A stretch of DNA of 64,000 nt, taken from assembly GCA_013423385.1 (NCBI GenBank), contig BLZA01000035.1, forward strand, positions 1 to 64,000, given 5' to 3'. A program made the translations under genes and the position numbers. Shown here piece by piece: positions 34,847 through 44,606 of the stretch. Positions within the stretch are counted from its first letter, which is position 1; each line of letters opens with the position of its first letter. This stretch comes from Naganishia liquefaciens. Lineage: Eukaryota > Basidiomycota > Tremellomycetes > Filobasidiales > Filobasidiaceae. The notes beneath the pieces are model-generated. The model saw nothing but the letters and a program-made list of their open reading frames with translations. It was not told the origin of the DNA and made no database searches.

Positions 34847-36447
34847 CTAGTCGAGCCGAGTGCTTTTCTCGAAAACCTTGCCTCGATACTGCTCGAGGCC
34901 CTCGCCATTATAGCTCGCGAGCGGGCTGACCTCGACCTCGCACCCGTCGGCGACGCGTGCCCCGGCCGCCTCAAGCCAGCGCCTATGCTGCGCATAGATA
35001 TCCCTCCGGCTCGTCTCGGGGTTATCACCGGCACTTGCCGGCGCGTTCTTGAGCGGTGAAAACTCTTGGTCGCGTTCGACCTCGAGCACGCCGAGCGCGT
35101 CGGTGTACGGGAAAACGTCAAACACGAACAATTCGAGTTTCATACCGTTGGGCGCCTCGGGCTTGACGGCGCCGCCCGTGGCCAAATCCACGGTCGGAAT
35201 CTTTTTCCGCGCAATGTGAAACGCCATGCGGGATTCGATGGCCTCGACGGAATCGAGGAAATCGAGCGTGTAGAAGTGATTGGCGATATTGGCGGCACGG
35301 TACGCGAGCCCTCCGCCGCCAGTGGCGCGGTCCGTTCGCTGTTCTGCCTTTTCGCGCGAGAGCTCGGAATACTCTACGACGGAGAACGCGCCGTCGCGCA
35401 TGGCCAGCACGCCCACACTCTCGTGCGGATCCTCCTTGCGGACGACCTTGGCGCCGCACGCGGACCGCTTGGCGATACAGTATCCGAGGAAAACCGGATC
35501 GGCGACCTTGACGAGACAATTATCGACGCAATACGCATGGACGTAGCGGATCCCGCGGTGGTGCATGTCTTGCAGGACGGTTCGATGTCCGGGGGCCGTG
35601 CTCGGGGATTGACGAATCGCGGCGTAGAGTCCTCCGTTGCCGTCTGGCGCGACGGCGACGCTGCTCTTGGACGCGAGCATGATCTTGCCGTCGTTGGAGA
35701 GCGCGGGAAGTACGCCTGCCGGGGGACGAGGGGCGGGGCGAGGATTAATCGCGTTTCCCCCCGCGCACGTGCACGACCCGACTCACCCTGATCGAAAAAC
35801 ACGACGTCCTCCTCGTCGAGCCCGAAAAACGCATGCTCTCGGAAAAACGCCTCGGTCTCGGCGCGCGTCGGTCGACTCGTCATGACATACCACGGAATCC
35901 TGGCCGCCGCCGCCGCCGCCGGCTTTTTGCCCTGTTGCGTTGCCAACTGCGCAAGCCGACGGATCCGTTCGGCTTGAAGCTGAAACAAGCTCTTGTGGCT
36001 TTGGAGACCGATATCATAACACCCCTTGGGCGCCGACGATCCCAATCGTGTACCCTGGCCGCCGGCCATGAGCAGTACGGCGACCTGATTGTCCGCAATC
36101 GCCCGTATCCCCATCTGCCTCCATTCGTCGGCCTGTTTCACGACGGAGGAAGCCTTGTTGTCGTCCGCTACAAGCGACGCCATCGCTTCCTCGGGAAGCG
36201 GCTCAATCCCATCGTTTCCACCCTTTGGGTCCTCCCTCGCCCGCTCTGCCTTTTGCCTCTCTTCCTCTTCTGCCTTGATCGCCCGGGCCCATACCCTATT
36301 CACGCGGTCGACATCGATCCCCTCGAGTTGCCGCACGAGCGACTGCTGCTCTTCCGCGGAAAGCTGGTCGTAAAACGTAAAGACGTGGTCCTGGCCCGCG
36401 TCGGCGTACCTTGTGCGGAGGGCGGCGAGGGAGGGTGAGAGTGTCAT
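34847..36447 (-). CDS. UAP1: UDP-N-acetylglucosamine pyrophosphorylase
   Basis: Cytosolic enzyme joining UTP and GlcNAc-1-phosphate to give UDP-GlcNAc, the precursor of chitin, N-glycans and GPI anchors. Two exons: 36447 to about 35787, and about 35716 to 34847, with an intron starting GTGAGT and ending CGGCAG. Exon 1 begins MTLSPSLAALRTRYADAG and holds the uridylyltransferase signature LLMAGGQGTRLGSSAPKGCY (about 36070-36010), LQAERIRRL and WYVMTSRPT. Exon 2 has NGGLYAAI, HAYCVDNCLVKVADPVFLGY, CGAKVVRKEDPHESVGVLA, VVEYSEL, ANHFYTLDFL and FVFDVFPY, all family hallmarks, to the stop at 34847-34849. About 500 residues, normal for the family. An Ala run (AAAAA) near 35920 is the only odd low-complexity part. 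Confidence 0.95.
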
Positions 36448-37459
36448 GGCTGGTTGGTGGGGAGAGGATACCCATATGTCCAAGGGAAAGCAGCCGGCGG
36501 GTCGAGGCAGAGGCAGCTCTTTGAGGCGAGGCTGTTCCCCCGCCCTGGGCTGTGTTATTTCCCCCCCGAGTTGCTTCCGCTTTCGGGAACTCGTCGTAAT
36601 TACGGAGTTGCCATTCAACAACATCATGAATGCAGCAGAATTGAGCGCTTGGATGGATGACCTGGGGCCTTTCAATTGGCCAGAAGACGAATTCAGTCCT
36701 TTGAATCTGCCGCCCTGGATCATGGATTCAGTGAGTCTTTCTTTGAGCATTCCGCCCAAGTCGTCGCTCTTATTTCTACTTCTTCAAAGAATGTGACAGA
36801 TCTTGGACTTCCGTTCAAAGGATCCGATTCAATCTTCCTTCCGCCCGAGCTGGCAGACCTCTTCTTGGCGACTGGCCCCACGGTGATAGGGCAGAACAAG
36901 GAGCAGAGGCTTGGTGAAAGCTTTATGAGAAAAGGTTGTACAAAACGCATTTATAGCATGCACTCAGATTTCAGTTGAAGACAGCAATGCCCAGCTAGCG
37001 CGAATAGATGAACCCAACCGTCAAGGTTCCGACAACAAAAGTACAGCGATCAGCTATGGATGCTCTGTACGTGATGACAATGTTCCTTCAGAAGGGAATG
37101 TATCGCGATTATTGTCGCGCGACGTCAGGCAGCAGCATACATAGTCTTTGGACCTGGTTCGGTTTGGATGAGGCGACCGGCGCGGCATCGCAGACCGAGC
37201 TAGGTAGGAATGCTTGCAGCGATCGCATTCCTAGCTCATCGATATTTGCAAGAGACGGTTCAGCAGACTTTAGTGGTCAATGGCAAGTTTCGACATTGGA
37301 CTTTCTACCCTCTGAAGAATTTCTCCGCTCCGAGATATCGAGGCTTGCTGCAGACTCGAGACATGTATATATTTACATTCATCTATCTTGGTTATTGAAC
37401 ATCCTGGCCGTAAAGCAAGAAAAGACCTTTATCGTTTCTAGACACGAAATATCACCAGC
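36448..37459. other. Intergenic, UAP1 promoter and possible tiny gene
   Basis: A plus-strand ATG at 36627 opens MNAAELSAWMDDLGPFNWPE, followed by a GTGAGT donor at 36731 and an acceptor GTGACAG at 36800; splicing would give a peptide of ~60 residues ending near 36883. An alternative frame runs 36676-36978. Neither has a recognised motif, and both could be a gene remnant. The rest shows nothing. Confidence 0.25.
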
Positions 37460-39738
37460 ATGCTCGCCGACCAAGACAAACCCACCAGCGATCCGCTCGG
37501 CGAGACCTCGTCATGCAAGTCTTCCGTGAACGATAATTCTAATCTTCCGCCAAATTCAGTCGACCCGTCTGCAGAAGCATTTCCACCGGCTTTGGAGGTC
37601 CTGCAACTGGAAGAAGCTCCAGAAAACGCAGCAAGTATCGGGGTCAGCAAGACGACGGGAAATCTTAAAACTACCAAGGGAGTGCTCATCGCGATCGTTA
37701 CCTGTACAGCGCAGTTTGTCGATATCTGCTTGACAGTTCAAAGGTCTTAAAGCCGGATTGAGCGCTAACAGCGGGCTTTTGTTCCCAGCATGAGCTCCGT
37801 AAATACTGCCCTGCCGACAATGGCAAAAGAGCTCAACATCGCCTCTGGCAATCTCCCATGGATCGTCTCTGTTGTGAGCCACGGCTAGCTGTGCTGTTCA
37901 GCGATCCACGCTGAGGCATTTTCCCTTAGTATACTCTCGCCTTTGGCAGTCACCTTCTTTTGGCGGGAGTGCTAGCCGACCGATTTGGCAAGAGACCTGT
38001 GTTCTGCGGCGGCATGCTGTGGTTGACCATCTGGTCACTCGCCGTCTCATTCGCCAAGAACGAGGTTTCGTTGATAATCTTTCGGCCCTTTCGAGGTCTC
38101 GGCGCCGCGGCAACAGGTGAGGGTCTGCAGGAAACACATAACCAAAGCCATGACTGACATGTGCACTCTGCAGTTCCTTCTTCAATCGGCTTGATCTGCA
38201 CATATTTCTCGGGCAGGGACCAGAATCTCGTGATGGTCGCCTTTGGAGGTACAGGAAGCTTTGCCTTTACGTTTGGAGTCGTCTTTGGCGGGGTCTTGTC
38301 AGGTGCGTTCGGCGAGCAGATGCCTTGTCCCACGACTTACATCCCTCACGACAGGAAGCATCGGCTGGGTACGCGAAACTGGCAGAGACAGGACTGGAGA
38401 GACTAATGACACTTTTGGCTTGATTTCAGCGATACATTTTCCGCATTCTGGCGTCTCTCACCGCCATTCTCGCCGTCTCTGGCTGGTTCATCTTCCCTGG
38501 GGAAGCGAAAGACCTCGTCGACCGAGCGCAAGCCATCGTTGGATTTCGCTGGGGCGGGGCTTGGAACCGTGTAGGGTGGAGATTGACGTTTCGCGGTATG
38601 ACTGCTCACTTCCTGATCTATCGGCTAGATCCATGATCCTCCTCGTCTTTGCCTTTTCTAGCTCGAGAGATGCATGGATGGAACAAGGTAATGGATACAG
38701 ACAAACCGACGGCCGCAATCTATCCTGACGCTCCCGTCCCGCAGGCTATCGTTATTGCGCCCTTGGTCTTCTTATCGGTTGTTACCCTGGGCGCCTTCTT
38801 GTTTGCGGAACGCAAAGTCAAGAACCCCATTATGCCGCTGCAATTATGGAAAACACCTGGCTTCGCCGGGACGTGGTTTACGGCATTGATTTTCCAAGCA
38901 TGGTGAGCCTACCTTTCTCGTCTATTCATCGGGATATACCGCTGACGCTTAATACCAACTCGGGTGGGGTGCGTAAACGTTCGTCTGGCAGCGTCTGGAA
39001 TACGTGAACTGACTGGGTTTCACTGCTTCCCGTCGTGATAGGCGCGCCTGTCTACACTACTTGATTTTGATCGCCCAAGAGGTCTTGCTTTACTCCCCGT
39101 TATCCACCGCGGCAAGATGCGTACCTTTAGGCATCGCGTGTAAGTAACCGCCCTCCCTCAAACGGTACTGAGCTGAATATAGTGATCAGATTTCAGCCAT
39201 TATCACGGCATTCTTCGTTGGCTCTTTCGTGGAAAGATTCTCGGTCAAAGTGTTGCTTTGCTCCTCTCTGCTCGTCGGCGTGGTCTCGAACATTCCGACC
39301 GCACGGGTGAGACCCGAAACAAATTACTGGGCTGCAAGTTACAGAATCTTTGAAAGAGATGTACGAGAAGGCCCATTGATATTCGTCTGAGCAGTCAATC
39401 TTCATTACCTGCGTCCTCGGTGGCGCATGTACTTGCGTCGCTTACAATGTCCTAGCCATAGCACTTGTGGCATCCGTGCCACCGAGCGCGAAGAGCTTGG
39501 CAGGTGAATGGTAGCTCGGCACCAGTGCATGGGCCCGATCTCACGCGCTTGTGAATCAGGTGGACTCGTGAATACAGCATTCCAAATCGGTGTCGCCATC
39601 GGTTTGGCGGTGTGCAGCATTGTTACGGTCGCACGGCCCCCCCACCCGGACGAGACGGATCCGTATGCCCGTGCCAGGGGTCTGACAGCGGGCTTGTGGA
39701 TGGCTACGGGTTTCGGCGGGATGGAGCTTCCTTCGTAG
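37460..39738 (+). CDS. MFS multidrug-type transporter (DHA/14-TM like), structure partly degraded
   Basis: Starts MLADQDKPTSDPLGE at 37460, with a ~70-residue cytosolic head, then GVLIAIVTCTAQFVDI (TM1). Then SMSSVNTALPTMAKELNI; SGNLPWIVSVYTLAFGSHLLLAG; the MFS loop LADRFGKRPVF (motif A, about 37970-38000); FRPFRGLGAA; and GTGSFAFTFGVVFGGVLSG. Later TRPs of the family are seen: AIVIAPLVFLSVVTLGAFLF, NPIMPLQLWKTPGF, LLYSPLSTAARCVPLG, ITAFFVGSFVERF, FITCVLGGACTCVAYNVL and NTAFQIGVAIGLAV. The likely role is proton-coupled export of small molecules. Between 38440 and 38700, and again at 38990-39070, the frames that match the family do not join with good splice sites, and the last membrane segment ends abruptly. 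So it may be a recent pseudogene, or the sequence has small errors. Confidence 0.75.
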
Positions 39739-39844
39739 GCCGGAAGCAGTTGGCTAGTCGCGGCTGTCTCGATCGATCAACGATGGATGAGGACCCTGAT
39801 GGATAGTTGTCAAGATATCCGGCCAAGCGAACACGTTGGTTTCC

Positions 39845-41860
39845 ATGCCACCCAAACGCATCGCCGTCATCGGCGCAGGCGCAGCAGGTCTCGCCCAAGC
39901 CAAGCAGATCCTGGATGCATTCACATCGCCCGCAGGGCTCCTCCAAGTCGAGCTCGTCATCTACGAAGCCCGCAACGATGTAGGCGGTGTCTGGTGAGCG
40001 GCGATTCCCCTTCCGAGCATCCCCATCCTGCACCTGAAGCTGAATCCCGGGAACGCAAAGGCTCGAGGACCCCGATGCCGGGCCCTACCGCGTCAATGCA
40101 AACGCATCGACCAACACCCTCCGTATCGTCCCCGCCGAACCGGGCGTCCGCCCGAGCCCCATCTACCCGGGCCTACGCACCAATCTCCCAANNNNNNNNC
40201 CCCCCCCCCCTGCCCCCTCCGCAGCAACTTATGGCATACCGCGGCTCCCCGTTCGACGACTCGATCCCGCTCTTTCCGCGCGCACACCACGTCCAAGACT
40301 ACCTGCGTTCCTACGCCTCGTCGCACCATCTCCGTCCCTTTATCCGCTTCCAAACGACCGTCACGCGCGTGTACAAGCGCGGCGCCTCATGGATCATTGA
40401 AAGTCGGCACAACGGCAGCGCCGACGCCGACGCCGGCGCCGACGAGGTCCGGGTGGAAGCGTACGATTTTTGCAGCGTGACAAACGGACATTACGAAAAG
40501 GCCAGTATTCCCGACATCCCGGGACTCGCGGGGTTTTCGGGAAAGATTATGCATTCGAGGTGGTACCGTCGTCCGGATGATTTCATCGGCAAGGTGAGGC
40601 CCGTCGTCGTCCCGCCATCTCTCCACCCAATCTCACCACCACCAATCCCCCACCCCTCTCGCCCCGTTCCGCATCGCCCGCGCAGAACGTCCTCGTCGTC
40701 GGCTCCTTTGCCTCGGGCTCAGACATTGCAAGGGAACTCGCATCCGTCAACCTACCCTCGGACGTTCTCCCCGAAAGCATGACCGCCCACAAGCCTCCTC
40801 GACCCGCGGACGACGACGACGACGACGAGGACGTTCCCGCAACCCCGCACACCCGGATCCGCCCGACGACCCCTCGCGCCTCTCGCCTCGGCGTCTACCA
40901 ATCCTCCTCGCAGACGCCCAACATGTTTACCCCGGGTCTCTCTGCCGACGACGCCGGGGCCGACGATGCGCGGCCGTGGTTACGTCTGATCGAACAACGG
41001 CCTCTGATCGAGCGTATCGAGACCGACCACAGAACACCGAGCGTCATCCGTTTCAACGACGGGTCCACGTTGCGGGACATTGACGTCATCATCTTTGCCA
41101 CGGGATACCTCTACTACTATCCATTCTTCAAGCGGTCCGACCCCCCATGGAATACGCCCGAAGCGCAAGTGCTCGACACCCCGATCGGCGAGGAGGACGT
41201 CGTGGACAAAGGGCAAAACGACATCGGCGGGATTCAGGGACTCGGAATGCGCCATATGGACGAGTTGATGTTGTTCCTCGAGACGGATCGATCCATGGCG
41301 ATGATCGGACTTCGTGAGTGTTCCCGCAAGTGTAGCGCGCAGCGACCCGTGTCTGACCCGCTCTCCTCCCCCCCCCCCCTCCCTCCACCCCCCGCGCAGC
41401 ATACCAAGTCGTCCCCTTCCCACTCTTTGAAATCCAATCCCACCTCGTCGCCCTCCTCTGGGCCGGTCGACTCCCCCACTTTCCCGACCACCCGACCCTT
41501 CCCTCCCGCTCCCCCGCCACCGAGCCCTTGCCGACACCCCCGGAAACGCCCCGCGAGTCGACGACACCTGACGTACCCGACACCGAGTCGACCGATGACG
41601 CACATCCGACCCGCAAGGCCGCCACCGCCGCCGCCGCCACCGCGGCGCCCGAACCCGAACCCGCCGTCAAGCGGTACACCGAAAAAGTGCGCGGCGACTA
41701 CGTATTTGGCTTTCCCTACGAATTCGCATACGAGAATTACCTCCTCTCGCTGACGGCCGAGGCGGATGGGGGAACGGCCGGCGGGTGGGGACAAGTCGAG
41801 GCGTTTAGGTGGGAGTATCGAAGGCAAAAAGAACTTCGGTTTCAAACCATTGGATACTAG
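39845..41860 (+). CDS. Flavin-containing monooxygenase
   Basis: FAD/NADPH enzyme that adds oxygen to N or S atoms of small substrates. Starts MPPKRIAVIGAGAAGLAQAK at 39845, the FAD-binding GxGxxG. VIYEARNDVGGVW ends exon 1 (donor GTGAGC at 39996). Later: PRAHHVQDYLRSYA; SVTNGHYEKASIPDIPGL; the FMO identity motif FSGKIMHSRWY (F-x-G-x3-H-x3-Y, about 40533-40565); NVLVVGSFASGSDIA, the NADPH fold with a variant glycine motif; and FATGYLYYYPFF (41096). Disordered inserts include a run of six to seven Asp near 40810 and a Pro/Thr/Ala-rich block at 41520-41660, unusual for FMOs. The end is VFGFPYEFAYENYLLSL and a stop at 41858-41860. An intron near 40192 has its donor hidden by eight undetermined bases. 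Begins only ~100 bp after the MFS stop. Confidence 0.92.
40192..40199. other. Run of eight undetermined bases (N)
   Basis: Eight N directly before an 11-base C run, inside a short intron of the monooxygenase gene. It is probably a sequencing or assembly failure at a homopolymer, not biology. Confidence 0.95.
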
Positions 41861-42702
41861 AAGCGCGCCCCGGTCGTTTCGTCTCGCGGAGGGTGGATGC
41901 AGATGTCACCTTGTCGGTCTGATTAGCTGAGAACATGCGAGCAGACGCTGTGGGATGCGTGTTTCCCTCTATCATTCTCGCGAGGCAGGGCGAGGCAGTC
42001 TTGACAAGTGAATAGCAAACGATCGGTTTAGGTGGCGAAGGAGGTCAAAGTATTGTTCTAATCACATCAGCATAGTTGGTAAATTTACGAGGATGGTCCG
42101 TGTTATATTCTCAGTACCAATCTAAAAGGAATGTATCAAGATCTATTCGGACCACATTGGTGCTTTTGGCAGTTGCGGGGACGGTTGCGACTGGCTTTGA
42201 TGGATTTACAAGCTATACGATACGGTACATTGGTAGTTGACCGCTTTTCCCAGAGTTCATGTATGCTAGGAGCGATGTACAAGAGATATCGGTAATTCTT
42301 CACATTCACGCAGAAATAAGAAGCCAAGTGTCTTCATGTCAAAGCTACTAGAGCTTGGTCTACCAGGTCGCAAAGAAAGGTAAGAAACGTATCAGCTGAA
42401 AGACTCATCTTGACGGGGTGCATGCCCGCAGAATCCGATAGCGGCGCTGTCGCATACATAAGCTCTCTACAGAGGCGGTGTTCACGAGATTCTCGAGCCA
42501 AGCGAGGCTCATACTTCTCTCCAGGAAAACTGTAGACATGAACAGGATTGTGGAGAGGTCGCTGCACAGCACAGCTGCTGCAAGTCTTCATCTACAAGCT
42601 TTGAGACGAAAATGACCGACAAGTATCAACACGAACGCTAGCAAAAGTTCCGGGCCCGCTTTCTAGATCCACCAAAAAAGACTTTGTAGGCATCGAAACC
42701 CA
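41861..42702. other. Intergenic, no gene seen
   Basis: Between the convergent 3' ends of the monooxygenase (plus) and a GH16-like gene (minus). Short frames have no motifs. Nothing else recognised. Confidence 0.4.
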
Positions 42703-43819
42703 TCAGACCGTCACCTTGCACGCATTGGCCCGGCTGCACGCATCCTTGAGCACGCCCGAGTTGGTCGCCATTTTCGCTGGCTTGTCGTAGTAGGCCACAA
42801 CTTTTTTCACATACATCGTTGCGTCTTGCGCAGGCGGTCCCGCGGAGAATCCGGCATCCGCATTGCTCCAGTGGTTCAACACAAGGTGACTGCTTTGGCG
42901 AGATGAAAAGACTTTGGGTGCATTCGACAGCAGAGTGCCGTCAAACCGGAACTCGGTGTTCTTGGATGGATTGCTGTCGGATGTGGCAGGGTACCATTCG
43001 ATAGCGTAGGTGTGATAATCTCTGCTCGGGTCTACGCCCGCGGGAAAGGCTTGATCACTGCCCTGAGGAGACATTGTGCCGTCCCTAGATGGGAATCACG
43101 AATATAGTCAGCGTGAGCGGATCCCCAAAGCCCGCTTTCAAAAGTGCCCACAAGGGATTGTAGTTTGTCATTTGAATTCCTGCCGGCTGATAGTACGGCT
43201 TGAATTGATCCTTCAAGAGCGACGCGCTAAGCATTTCGATATCCTGCTCATCGTGCCAACCCAGAGACTTGGCGAGACCGGCGTCGGCGTGTGAGGTGAA
43301 GAAGCCCATACACGTTCCCGGAACCGAGTTGAGTTTTGCGGTCATGGTAAAGATCCCGCCAAGAGTGGCATCAGGGAACTGTATCTCGGCGGCAGTGAGT
43401 CGCTGGGCGTTCTTGTCTTGCCCTAGAGGTCATGAGTTGTAGCAGATGGTCAGGAACTGGTGTAATGTTGTCGAACGATGCGACTCACGGGGGACTTTCA
43501 TTGCCAAGCCTTCGCCCTTGACAATCTTCAAGTTGGCAGGATCGCCAATGGGCACTTGACCCGTATAGGGATTCTCGCCGCCGGTCTGCCATCCATCCGC
43601 GATAATCCAGCCCTGCTTTTGCACGTCCGCCACCGAGTTCAAGCTCGCAAAGTCGATGACATGTCGGTACCGAAAGTAGGCATTGTTCCTGTTGGTGACA
43701 ATGTATCCGCAACAAGACGAGGTCTGCCGCTCGGTCAGGTTGTGAGGAATAGCCACGACAAAGGACCCGAGGTCGGACAGGTATACGACACCGAAGAGAA
43801 GAGGCAGAAGGAACAGCAT
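42703..43819 (-). CDS. Secreted GH16-like (concanavalin A-fold) protein, copy 1
   Basis: Starts at ATG 43819: MLFLLPLLFGVVYLSDLGSF is a signal peptide, then HNLTERQTSSCCGYIVTNRN with a Cys pair. The body reads FRYRHVIDFASL, GWIIADGWQTGGENPYTG, then SVPGTCMGFFTSHADAG and WHDEQDIEML. EQDIE fits the GH16 catalytic pattern E-x-D-x-E, with both glutamates kept. Then YYQPAGIQMTNYNP, DYHTYAIEWYPATSDSNPSK, FRFDGTLL, LVLNHWSNADAGFSAGPP and VKKVVAYYDKP, with a Cys near the end (ANACKVTV) and a stop at 42703-42705. About five exons. GH16 enzymes cleave or transfer beta-1,3/1,4-glucans, so a cell-wall or nutrient-glucan role is likely. A TATA-like TATATATATG lies ~75 bp upstream (43891-43900). Two paralogues follow at 50.1 and 53.9 kb. 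Confidence 0.85.
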
Positions 43820-43890
43820 GTCGAATGCTGTGAGAGGGAATTGCGCGCTATCACATGCGCAGCGAGCCATTCTTACAAAGCCAGGCTCAT

Positions 43891-43900
43891 CATATATATA
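43891..43900 (-). promoter_or_regulatory. TATA-like box of GH16 copy 1
   Basis: Reads TATATATATG on the minus strand, ~72 bp upstream of the start codon at 43819. The two paralogues carry similar boxes at comparable distances, which supports it being a promoter element. Confidence 0.45.
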
Positions 43901-44606
43901 CTGGCGCAACACGTGCAGTCTTGTTGAGTCATCACAACAAATAGACTTTTCCCTATTCACGCAAAACCTCCTATCCACCAGACAAGTACGCCAGAAGCTC
44001 GCTTAGCCGCCGGGAGAACCACAGGGTCCCTCCTTTCCGCCTCCTTTCCGATCGGAGCGATCGCTGTCGGGGCTTCTGAACTGTTACGCGGGATCTTGGC
44101 GCGTTTCAGTTAGACTCCGCTGCGAGTCGTTTGCCCGTGGGTGCAGGGCCAGGTTGACCACCGGAATACTACGCAACGGGTCCGATACCGTCCTAGCGTA
44201 CAACGCCTGGTAGCTGGAGCCCCCCCCCCCCTTTACAACGTCCGGGACTCTATATAACGGCCAGCGATCATGACGATACCCAAGCGACTGTTGGAATCGT
44301 GAAAACGCTTAAATCGGTCTAGCGACAAGTGCGACTCTTCTGCGCATTGTATGCTTGTGGTGCGACGCACCTTCACCTTGTCCGCTGCCGTTGTGCAGAT
44401 CGAGAGAATATGTCGATGGCTCGAGCATTGAGCGCGTGTTGGCACCCTATGATATTCAACAAGGGAGCACGAGCGGGAACCCCGGCGTGGCATGTCTTCT
44501 ATGCAGAACATCGCCAGGCCGCATAGGGACCTATCGCTAATACAACTCTGATGAAAGAACAAGCTTGCGTGAAACGTTTGTATAATCAATTTCGTTGCAG
44601 AATAGA
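43901..44606. other. Intergenic between GH16 copy 1 and SMC1
   Basis: No supported gene. A C-run of about 12 bases lies near 44220-44231. A minus frame of 177 codons (44766-44233) only covers the SMC1 last exons and their read-through. Distal promoter of the GH16 gene and terminator of SMC1 are expected here. Confidence 0.4.

Noticed and set aside
35066-35791. 241-codon plus-strand open frame
   Set aside because: Antisense to UAP1 exon 2; GC-rich codon use creates open frames on both strands.
37008-37529. 173-codon plus-strand open frame
   Set aside because: Overlaps the MFS start in another frame and has no motif or splice support.
40192-40211. N-run plus poly-C as a possible structured element
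   Set aside because: Best explained as a sequencing gap at a homopolymer inside an intron.
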